In this document: positions 6,517-11,921 of the stretch, piece by piece
How the letters are laid out: every line of letters begins with the position of its first letter
Position numbering within the stretch: the stretch's first letter is position 1
NCBI RefSeq assembly: GCF_902489365.1
Contig: NZ_CABTZR010000055.1
Span: 1-15,041, forward strand
Length of the DNA stretch: 15,041 nt
Direction of reading: 5' to 3'
From: an uncultured Corynebacterium sp.
GTDB lineage: Bacteria > Actinomycetota > Actinomycetes > Mycobacteriales > Mycobacteriaceae
The notes under the pieces: generated by a model
Seen by the model: only the letters and a program-made list of their open reading frames with translations
Database searches by the model: none
What the model was told of the DNA's origin: nothing
Position numbers and translations under genes: made by a program

Positions 6517-7119
6517 TCAGAGCCCGAAGGCTCCGCCGCTGACGAGGATCGCGATGCCGAGGCCGATGAGAACGATGGGGAAAAGGATGTGCTCCCAGCG
6601 TTCGAGCACTTCCGCGATCGGGGGGCGGGTGGCGACGAACTTTGCCAGGGCCACCAGGACCGCAACGAGCGCGAGGAAGATAACGCAGTATGCGACTACT
6701 GCGAGAGGTTCCACGCTGAGGAATACAGGGGTGTAGACGCCGATGTTGTCGCCACCGTTGGCAAAGGTGACGCCTGCGACTGTCCCCACGCCGACCTTCT
6801 TGCCGGCAACCTTGGCCTCGTCGTCATCGTCGTCATCGTCTCCTCGCCAGGCTTGCCATGCGGCCCAGAGTCCGAGGCCCAGGGGGATGAGACCGAAGTA
6901 CGGGATGGCTGTCGAGGGCAGGAATGCTCCGGCGCCCATGGTCACTAGAACCGCGGCACCGAGGATGCCCGCGAATCCGAGGTACTGGCCGGCCAGAATG
7001 CGGGCGGTGGTGCCGCGCTGGCCTGCCCCTCGCGCGAAGAAGAGGGAGAGCACGATGATGTCGTCGATGTTGGTAGCTGCGAACAGGCCTATCGCCTGCA
7101 AGGCCGAGGTGAGGATCAT
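6517..7119 (-). CDS. cadD: Cadmium resistance transporter, CadD family
   Basis: This 200-residue inner-membrane protein probably exports or sequesters Cd2+, as known for staphylococcal CadD (LysE-related superfamily). It has two similar halves of three membrane helices, at about residues 3-27, 41-62, 71-91, 112-130, 141-160 and 179-197, with the paired motifs ATNIDDIIVLSLFF (15-28) and FANGGDNIGVYTP (119-131). Between the halves the loop carries seven consecutive aspartates (94-100) and a glutamate, coded by a GAC/GAT repeat. A longer in-frame start at 7308 would add 63 residues read through cmtR out of frame. The ATG at 7119 is chosen because it overlaps the cmtR stop as ATGA and has GGGAGG just upstream. 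It is the second gene of a cmtR-cadD operon. Confidence 0.92.
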   Translation of the reverse strand: MILTSALQAIGLFAATNIDDIIVLSLFFARGAGQRGTTARILAGQYLGFAGILGAAVLVTMGAGAFLPSTAIPYFGLIPLGLGLWAAWQAWRGDDDDDDDEAKVAGKKVGVGTVAGVTFANGGDNIGVYTPVFLSVEPLAVVAYCVIFLALVAVLVALAKFVATRPPIAEVLERWEHILFPIVLIGLGIAILVSGGAFGL

Positions 7120-7475
7120 GCGTCCTCCCCAGCTGCGTAGCACCCGGGAAGCGAGCAGGCGGGATCGATGCACGGGGCATCTTCGTCTACTGCCAAGGTG
7201 GCATCGACCAATGTAGTCAGCGCCTGTGCCAGGTGCGGATCGGCGATCTCGTATCGCGTCCGACGCCCCTCGGGCTCGGAGACGACAATTCCACAATCGC
7301 GCAAGCATGCCAGGTGGTTGGACACGTTCGAGCGTGTCAGGTCCAGATCTCGGGACAGTTCCGCCGGGTAAGCGGGGTGGTCGAGCAGAGTCAAGATGAT
7401 TCGGGATCGAGTGGGGTCGGCCAGTGCTCGACCCAGGCGGTTCATCACGTCGAGACGAGAAGCAATAGTCAGCAT
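7116..7475 (-). CDS. cmtR: Cd/Pb-sensing ArsR-family repressor CmtR
   Basis: This 119-residue winged-helix repressor resembles Mycobacterium tuberculosis CmtR closely, including LGRALADPTRSRI (14-26) and LTRSNVSNHLACLRDCG (46-62, recognition helix). The three metal ligands known for CmtR (C57, C61 and C102) fall at exactly the same residue numbers here: C57 and C61 in ACLRDC and C102 in DAPCID. Two further tail cysteines, C107 and C112, are additional. By family knowledge it leaves DNA on binding Cd or Pb and derepresses the operon. It overlaps cadD by four bases. The start follows a TATAGT -10 by seven bases, indicating a leaderless message. Confidence 0.94.
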   Translation of the reverse strand: MLTIASRLDVMNRLGRALADPTRSRIILTLLDHPAYPAELSRDLDLTRSNVSNHLACLRDCGIVVSEPEGRRTRYEIADPHLAQALTTLVDATLAVDEDAPCIDPACSLPGCYAAGEDA

Positions 7476-7482
7476 GCGCTGA

Positions 7483-7510
7483 ACTATACAGCGATCGCTG
7501 AACTAGTCAA
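7483..7510 (-). promoter_or_regulatory. cmtR-cadD promoter and operator
   Basis: On the minus strand TTGACT (7510-7505) and TATAGT (7488-7483) are 16 bases apart, a near-consensus promoter, and the cmtR ATG follows seven bases after the -10. The spacer contains a perfect 12-bp palindrome, CAGCGATCGCTG (7489-7500). CGCTGAACTA is also directly repeated at 7477-7486 and 7496-7505. A repressor dimer here would block RNA polymerase, so this is the probable CmtR operator. Confidence 0.75.
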
Positions 7511-7567
7511 GTTCCGGATAGCGGTGCAGCTGTGTGCGCTGCTCAAGAGGCAGTGGAAGTAGCAGAG

Positions 7568-7882
7568 ATGGCAGAGATTCCGGCAAAGTTGCGAAAGCAG
7601 CGTCGCCAGCTCGAGATTCAAGTTGCGCACGAGCCTGGCGTAGTTCGCGAGATCCGTTTTGAGGGCCCAAGCAATGACCCGAACGGGACAAAACTCGATG
7701 ACCTCATCATCTTGAACTGGGAAGGCTCGAACAAACTTATCTACCTCATCCGCAGCCTTGACTCGATTCCCGTTTGCAGCGGGGAAACTTCAGGGTCCGA
7801 CGACGGTTCGCGCCGCCAGCGCGCTTTTGAAGGGGGGGCAATTACGGTGGGGGCGACGTTATGGATGCGGACCGTGCGGTGA
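7568..7882 (+). CDS. Hypothetical protein, possibly a truncated gene
   Basis: A 104-residue frame from ATG at 7568 to a stop at 7882; an in-frame GTG at 7532 would add 12 residues. I do not recognise it. The first 60 residues look protein-like, charged then hydrophobic (KLDDLIILNWEG, NKLIYLIRSLDS), with no signal peptide. The last 40 are rich in Gly, Ser and Arg and look unlike the start, as if the real gene were cut and now reads into unrelated sequence. It is divergent from cmtR and shares the intergenic region. GGAAG lies about 10 bases before the ATG. If it is not a gene, bases 7511-7917 hold no other gene that I can see. Confidence 0.35.
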   Translation: MAEIPAKLRKQRRQLEIQVAHEPGVVREIRFEGPSNDPNGTKLDDLIILNWEGSNKLIYLIRSLDSIPVCSGETSGSDDGSRRQRAFEGGAITVGATLWMRTVR

Positions 7883-7917
7883 GAGGGAGCAGTCATAACG
7901 TCAGTTTGCGGAAGGAC

Positions 7918-8181
7918 TTAGATTGCGCTTTTGGGCTTCGATTCTGCGGCTCGCCAAGCTACTGCGCCGGCGTACAGAGCGCATGCGGCGACGAGGCCAT
8001 ACCACCAGGCGAAATGGAGGTCTGTATTCCAGGGTAGGGTATATCCGATAAGGACTAGGACGAGGGCAGTTATCGCTACAGAAATAGCGCGGTAGACCGT
8101 CTTCCCTGAGGTGGTGAAGGCCTTCCATGCGGACCACAGGAGAGAGGCGATGATAATGATCATGCTGATGGTGAGGAACAT
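7918..8181 (-). CDS. Small three-helix membrane protein
   Basis: The 87-residue protein has three predicted membrane segments at about residues 2-18, 30-49 and 57-78, and a short basic tail ending KPKSAI. I do not recognise a named family. It is the last gene of a three-gene operon, starting nine bases after the hydrolase stop. A strong ribosome binding site (AAGGAG at 8192-8187) overlaps that stop codon, so the two are probably translationally coupled. A similar small integral membrane protein often accompanies beta-lactamase-family serine hydrolases, and the remnant at 5998-6186 preserves both partners, which supports a joint role at the cell envelope. That role is inferred. Confidence 0.8.
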   Translation of the reverse strand: MFLTISMIIIIASLLWSAWKAFTTSGKTVYRAISVAITALVLVLIGYTLPWNTDLHFAWWYGLVAACALYAGAVAWRAAESKPKSAI

Positions 8182-8190
8182 GGTGTCTCC

Positions 8191-9201
8191 TTAAGATGCG
8201 AGCTCGTCGAATAGTGCTTGGGCTAGGTCTTCGGTTCCGACGGGGGAATCGTTGTTAGCGAAGGCAGCGCGTTTGGTGTCCGGATCGATGATGAGCATTG
8301 TGGAATAGCCATAGGTGCCGCCGTCGTGCCAGAAACCTGGGCCGTCTTCGTTAGGAACCCAGCCGTATTCTGTATCGCCGTTATCCATAAACCACTCGGC
8401 GAACTTGGCCATGTCACTTGCCGTGGAGCGGATAGCGCCCGCGGGTGCGGAGCCGTCCTCCTCCCAAGGCTCGGCGTGGCGGCCGGTGTTGGTAAGTCCC
8501 TGTGGGGCGTCGTCGGGCACGGAGCCCGGCGTCATGAGGTAGGTTTCGGTCATTTCTGCAGGCTCGAAGATTCGTTCTTTGAGCATCTGCTCGTAAGGCT
8601 GCCCGGCAACGGTCTCCACCACGTGGCCAAGGAGCCCATAGCCAAGATTGGAATAGGATTCTTCGCCGCGGTTCTTCAGCTCGGCCTTCGTGGCGGCAGC
8701 CATGATGTCCTCTACGGTTTCGCCTTCATAGGGGTTCGAACCGGTGACACCCGAGGCGAGACTGCTGAGGAGGTTCGTGCTTGCCAGCCGGGGTAGTCCA
8801 GAGGTGTGGTCGAGCAGTTCCCTCACGGTGACGTCAGCGACGGGCGCATCGCCGACGTCGAGGACCTCGCCCACAGTGGTATCAGGTTTCAACTTTCCCT
8901 CGTCGACGAGCTGGCGGGCCAGTTCGCCGGTGAACATCTTGGTCACGGAGCCGATTTCGACCTCTGTGTGCTCGTCGCTGCCCAGTCCCGCGAAGGTGGC
9001 CTTGCCGTCCTGGAGGGTAAACGCGGTGAGGTTGTGGAAACCAGACTCGGAGTGCTTTTCCAGCTGGGTTGCTAGGGCTTCGTCGCCAGTTTTGTCTTGT
9101 GCCAGAGCAATTCTTTGTGGTCCTACAACGAGGAGGACGGCGGCAACAGCAATGAAGGTGATGATAGCTAGGGCAATCTTGGATGCGACACGGTTGTTCA
9201 T
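8191..9201 (-). CDS. Beta-lactamase-family serine hydrolase, membrane-anchored or exported
   Basis: This 336-residue penicillin-binding-protein-like serine hydrolase (class C/AmpH-type fold) begins with an N-terminal hydrophobic helix at about residues 9-27, which is either a signal peptide or an anchor, placing the enzyme outside the membrane. The catalytic motifs are intact: SVTK at 85-88 (nucleophile S85, K88), YSN at 183-185, and HDGG at 292-295 in place of KTG. LLDHTSGLP at 129-137 and the GYGLLGHVVE region are typical of the family. It could be a peptidase, esterase or D-aminopeptidase; the motif set does not prove antibiotic hydrolysis. Its ATG overlaps the regulator's stop by one base (TAATG), and GAGGA precedes it at a good distance. 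Confidence 0.9.
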   Translation of the reverse strand: MNNRVASKIALAIITFIAVAAVLLVVGPQRIALAQDKTGDEALATQLEKHSESGFHNLTAFTLQDGKATFAGLGSDEHTEVEIGSVTKMFTGELARQLVDEGKLKPDTTVGEVLDVGDAPVADVTVRELLDHTSGLPRLASTNLLSSLASGVTGSNPYEGETVEDIMAAATKAELKNRGEESYSNLGYGLLGHVVETVAGQPYEQMLKERIFEPAEMTETYLMTPGSVPDDAPQGLTNTGRHAEPWEEDGSAPAGAIRSTASDMAKFAEWFMDNGDTEYGWVPNEDGPGFWHDGGTYGYSTMLIIDPDTKRAAFANNDSPVGTEDLAQALFDELAS

Positions 9202-9728
9202 TAGTGGTCCTCACTTGCAGTGATGATGGTGAGAAGGGGGATAACTCGGGCGGGGCGGATGGCATATTCGCCGCCGGACTTGGTGGTCCAACCGGCGTGG
9301 GTGAGTGCGCTTAAGTGGTGATAGGCGGTGCCGGTGGAGGAGACGATGTTTTCTTCGACAAGCTCAGCGGCAGTTGCGGGTGCGGCGAGCAGGCGGCGAA
9401 GGATCTCACCGCGGATGGGGTGTGCAAGGGCGGAAAGGCGTTCGAGGTTGTCTGTCCACTCTTCGTCGCTGACGAAGTGAGTGGGGCGTTGCCATTGGTA
9501 GGCATAAGTGCGCTTGCCCACCTTGATATTGCCTCCGAAGATGACGGAGCCATCGGGAAGCTGATCGTTGGGCGCGAGGGCGTCAACGAGCCAGTAGGCC
9601 GAATCTTCTGTGGTTGGTTGGGTGGCGGCCGGTGAAACGGGGTCGGTGTTTTCGGCGCTGGCGCGTCCCTCAAGCGCGGCGACGCGCGCTTCAAGTTCGG
9701 CAAGGCGTGCTTCGACTGTTGTTTCCAT
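9201..9728 (-). CDS. ArsR-like winged-helix regulator with N-terminal coiled coil
   Basis: This 175-residue regulator has an N-terminal leucine/alanine heptad segment at about residues 4-22 (ARLAELEARVAALEG), an Asp/Pro/Thr-rich linker, and a central region containing SVIFGGNIKVGKRTYAYQWQ. A winged helix spans about 92-160, with ALAHPIRGEILRRLL (100-114) and a recognition helix near STGTAYHHLSALTHAGW (131-147). No cysteine is present, so metal sensing of the classical ArsR type is unlikely. It heads a three-gene operon with the hydrolase and membrane protein, overlapping the hydrolase start by one base. A perfect inverted repeat abuts its start codon, so it probably represses its own operon. 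The signal it senses is unknown; a cell-wall-derived ligand would be a guess. Confidence 0.87.
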   Translation of the reverse strand: METTVEARLAELEARVAALEGRASAENTDPVSPAATQPTTEDSAYWLVDALAPNDQLPDGSVIFGGNIKVGKRTYAYQWQRPTHFVSDEEWTDNLERLSALAHPIRGEILRRLLAAPATAAELVEENIVSSTGTAYHHLSALTHAGWTTKSGGEYAIRPARVIPLLTIITASEDH

Positions 9729-9758
9729 GTTTTCTAGAATTCCAGAACTCTAGAAAAC
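9729..9758 (-). promoter_or_regulatory. Perfect 10-bp inverted repeat operator before the ArsR-like gene
   Basis: GTTTTCTAGA (9729-9738) and TCTAGAAAAC (9749-9758) are exact inverted copies 10 bases apart, ending at the base next to the ATG at 9728. The spacer (ATTCCAGAAC) continues the TTCNNGAA theme. On the minus strand TAGAGT (9752-9747) may be the -10, which would put the operator over the -10 and start site. This is an expected autoregulatory site for the downstream regulator. Confidence 0.8.
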
Positions 9759-9791
9759 TGGCAAGGGTTAATGGGAAAAGGGGCCCTGGAG

Positions 9792-10463
9792 TTAAGAGAT
9801 CATCGGCCACGCGGTGGAGACATCCGAGGCATCGCGCCCGCGGCCCTCCAGGTACTTCTTGAAGGATTCACGGTCCTTGTACCATTCCACGGCCTGGTAC
9901 TCCATGAGCTCGTTGGTATCCATCTGTGCTAGCTCGGGGAAGTGCTGGCGCACCTGCTTCCAAGCCACGCGGGCGGCTGCGAGGGCGTCGGCAGTCGCCT
10001 CATGCGCGTTGCTCAACTCCACGCCGTAGTGGGCGGAGACCTCTTCCAAGGTGCGCTTGCCCTTGCGCCACTTATCCTTAACGCGGTCGATGACAAAAGG
10101 ATCGAACACTGGGCCATTGACCGTGAAGTCCCCGGTCAGCGCGCGCAAGACGGACAGATCGTAGGCGGCGTTGTAGACAATGAGCGTGAGCCCTTCATCC
10201 CAGGCCCGATAGATGGAATCGACCGTCTCCTTGAGAACCTCCTCGTGCGGGCGCCCCTCCGCGCGGGCCTTCTCGGTGGTGATGCCGTGGATCTTCGCGG
10301 CTTCCTCGGGGATTTCCACGCCGGGATCGGCGAGCATTTCCCGCTTGTCCACTTCGCGGCCGTCGATACGCACCAAGGCAGAGGTGACGATGCGGGCTTC
10401 TTTAGGGTTTACGGAGGTGGTCTCGAGGTCGAAGGAGAGCATACGGGTGGCGTCGAAGTTCAT
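9792..10463 (-). CDS. DnaQ-like DEDDh 3'-5' exonuclease
   Basis: A 223-residue single-domain exonuclease related to DNA polymerase III epsilon, probably acting in proofreading-like editing, repair or RNA/DNA trimming. The DEDDh residues are visible: D12 and E14 in SFDLETT, D102 in YNAAYDLSVL, and H154 and D159 in NAHEATADA. KIHGITTEKA at 57-66 is the usual segment between the Exo motifs. It lacks the polymerase-binding tail and helicase fusions seen in some relatives. An upstream in-frame ATG at 10493 would add 10 residues, but TAGAGT lies seven bases before the ATG at 10463 and fits a leaderless start, so 10463 is chosen. It is divergent from the DUF4143 gene and shares its repeat-bearing intergenic region. 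GC-rich codon use suggests it is native rather than imported. Confidence 0.9.
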   Translation of the reverse strand: MNFDATRMLSFDLETTSVNPKEARIVTSALVRIDGREVDKREMLADPGVEIPEEAAKIHGITTEKARAEGRPHEEVLKETVDSIYRAWDEGLTLIVYNAAYDLSVLRALTGDFTVNGPVFDPFVIDRVKDKWRKGKRTLEEVSAHYGVELSNAHEATADALAAARVAWKQVRQHFPELAQMDTNELMEYQAVEWYKDRESFKKYLEGRGRDASDVSTAWPMIS

Positions 10464-10470
10464 GGACAAC

Positions 10471-10476
10471 ACTCTA
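10471..10476 (-). promoter_or_regulatory. Leaderless -10 element of the exonuclease gene
   Basis: TAGAGT on the minus strand ends seven bases before the ATG at 10463. A clear -35 is not visible at the right distance. The site lies between the gene and the 22-bp repeat array, so a protein bound to the array could affect both divergent genes. Confidence 0.4.
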
Positions 10477-10508
10477 GCGCCCGGCTCAGACATGCACTGA
10501 GGAAGTGC

Positions 10509-10596
10509 TGCAGAATGACGGACGAACCATTGCAGAATGACGATCTAACCCTTGCAGAATGACGGACGAACCCTTGCAGAATGACCAACTGCAGGT
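10509..10596 (+). repeat. Four direct repeats at exact 22-bp spacing (iteron-like)
   Basis: The 11-mer TGCAGAATGAC occurs identically at 10509-10519, 10531-10541, 10553-10563 and 10575-10585, a constant 22-base period, about two helical turns. The spacers after copies 1 to 3 are also near identical (GGACGAACCAT, GATCTAACCCT, GGACGAACCCT), so this is a true tandem array of 22-bp units, with the fourth unit diverging into the promoter. The array lies in the gap between the divergent exonuclease and DUF4143 genes. Regular phasing on one DNA face implies cooperative binding by a protein. Confidence 0.95.
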
Positions 10597-10601
10597 AGAG
10601 T
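10574..10601 (+). promoter_or_regulatory. Promoter of the DUF4143 ATPase gene, leaderless
   Basis: TTGCAG at 10574-10579 and TAGAGT at 10596-10601 are 16 bases apart, and the ATG at 10609 follows after seven bases, so the transcript probably begins at the start codon. Five of the six -35 bases are the beginning of the fourth repeat, so occupancy of the array would compete with RNA polymerase. Confidence 0.65.
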
Positions 10602-10608
10602 ACTATTT

Positions 10609-11868
10609 ATGGAACGGTATATTAGGCGCGGCATGGAAGGTTTTGCCCGAGAAGCGTTGACCTTCTCACCCGTTGTCCACGTCACGGGCGCGCGGCAGGT
10701 TGGCAAGTCGACGTTGACAAGACATCTCGGCCTTGAACGTGCTGTGTATGTCACGCTGGATGATCCCGCTGCTCTCTCACTAGCGGAAGAAGATCCGACG
10801 ACCTTTGTGCAGCAAGGTGGTGACGCAACGCTGATTATCGATGAGATTCAGCGGCTTCCCGAGCTCACACTGCCGTTAAAGGCTGAGGTGGATAGGAACC
10901 GCCGGCCAGGTCGATTTATCATTACTGGTTCATCAGATTTTGCTCGGGGCGTGGGTAGGAAGGATTCTCTGGCAGGAAGAATTATTGATCTCCATTTGCA
11001 CCCACTGAGCCAACAAGAGATTTGTGAAACGGTCAGTGACGGAGCATTTGTGGATAGGCTCGATGATCTTGTCGGGTTGCCTGTGCGTTCTGTTCCTACG
11101 GAACAAGTAGATCGAGCTGGCTTGGTGGACAAAGTGCTCAAGGGCGGCTATCCGGTTGCATTGGATCTGCAAGATCGGATGCGCCGAGCTTGGTACGAGT
11201 CTTATCTATCACATGTGACGGTGATTGAAGAAACCCTATCCCGGGAAAGCGCACAGCCGGGGAGGCTGCAATCGCTGTTGCGTCTGCTCGCAGCGCATCA
11301 GGCGGGAGAGTTGGTCCCGGCGAAACTCGCGCGTGAAGCGGAAATCCCAGCGTCCACTGTTCGCTCCTACCTCGATACTTTGTCAAGGCTGTTCCTTTCC
11401 TCGCAAGTGAAAGCGTGGAAATCAAATCTGACTTCGAGAGAGATCTCCAAACCTAAAAGCTGGGTCACTGACTCGGGTTTGGCTGCCTGGTTAGCAGGGC
11501 AAACTCGAGACATGCTCATGAATCCTCTGGTGCAGTCGCACCTAGGGCATTTGGTCGAAGGGTTTGTTCTTCAAGAGCTTTCTGCCCAGCAGGGTTGGGC
11601 AGAGAACCAGCATCAGCTTCTTCACTGGCGTGATAGTGCCGGGATGGAAGCGGATGCTGTCATCGAATTCGCGGACAATAGCATCGCTGCGCTTGAGATT
11701 AAATCCGGTGCGACAGTCAAGGCGGGACAGGTTCGGCATCTGCGTGCGCTGAGCGAGAAACTAGGGCCCCGTTTCCGTGGAGGATTTGTCTTGGCTCCGA
11801 TTTCCTATGTGCAGCCCTTGGGGGACAAGCTATGTGCGTTACCGATGTCATATCTGTGGCGTGGATAG
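10609..11868 (+). CDS. DUF4143 family ATPase (AAA N-terminal domain, PD-(D/E)XK-like C-terminal domain)
   Basis: A 419-residue protein of the common AAA_14/DUF4143 family, whose cellular role is unsettled. Walker A is GARQVGKST at 27-35 (K33), Walker B is LIIDEIQRLP at 75-84, and sensor-like ITGSSDF is at 105-111, followed by the family segment SLAGRIIDLHLHPLSQQE (120-137). A winged-helix-like stretch is at about 236-262 (AKLAREAEIPASTVRSYLDTLSRL). The C-terminal DUF4143 part carries EADAVIEF (D349) and ALEIKSG (E363, K365), the spacing expected of a PD-(D/E)XK nuclease-like fold, so the possible nuclease residues are intact. The gene is followed by ligA after 53 bases on the same strand. The start is supported by the leaderless promoter; no Shine-Dalgarno is seen. 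Confidence 0.9.
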   Translation: MERYIRRGMEGFAREALTFSPVVHVTGARQVGKSTLTRHLGLERAVYVTLDDPAALSLAEEDPTTFVQQGGDATLIIDEIQRLPELTLPLKAEVDRNRRPGRFIITGSSDFARGVGRKDSLAGRIIDLHLHPLSQQEICETVSDGAFVDRLDDLVGLPVRSVPTEQVDRAGLVDKVLKGGYPVALDLQDRMRRAWYESYLSHVTVIEETLSRESAQPGRLQSLLRLLAAHQAGELVPAKLAREAEIPASTVRSYLDTLSRLFLSSQVKAWKSNLTSREISKPKSWVTDSGLAAWLAGQTRDMLMNPLVQSHLGHLVEGFVLQELSAQQGWAENQHQLLHWRDSAGMEADAVIEFADNSIAALEIKSGATVKAGQVRHLRALSEKLGPRFRGGFVLAPISYVQPLGDKLCALPMSYLWRG

Positions 11869-11907
11869 GACGTTTGGCCAGGTACATGCTATGTCCGGCG
11901 GCCCCGC

Positions 11908-11913
11908 TACACT
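11908..11913 (+). promoter_or_regulatory. Candidate leaderless -10 of ligA
   Basis: TACACT lies eight bases before the GTG at 11922, and there is no Shine-Dalgarno before that GTG. No clear -35 is seen, so read-through from the DUF4143 gene may also contribute. Confidence 0.4.
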
Positions 11914-11921
11914 AGTGACTC

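Noticed and set aside
7120..7308. N-terminal extension of CadD from an ATG at 7308
   Set aside because: The added residues overlap cmtR in another frame and look non-protein-like; the ATG at 7119 has a ribosome binding site and the ATGA overlap.
10464..10493. Longer exonuclease starting at 10493
   Set aside because: The extra ten residues precede the conserved start of the domain, and a -10 element lies between the two ATGs.
10509..10596. CRISPR array
   Set aside because: The repeat is 11 bp with 11-bp near-identical spacers and only four copies, so it is a tandem or iteron array and not a CRISPR.
10509..11868. Plasmid-type replication origin with its initiator (iterons plus ATPase)
   Set aside because: The DUF4143 product is not a replication initiator family, no AT-rich unwinding region or DnaA-like boxes were seen, and the array overlaps a promoter, so an operator is the simpler reading.
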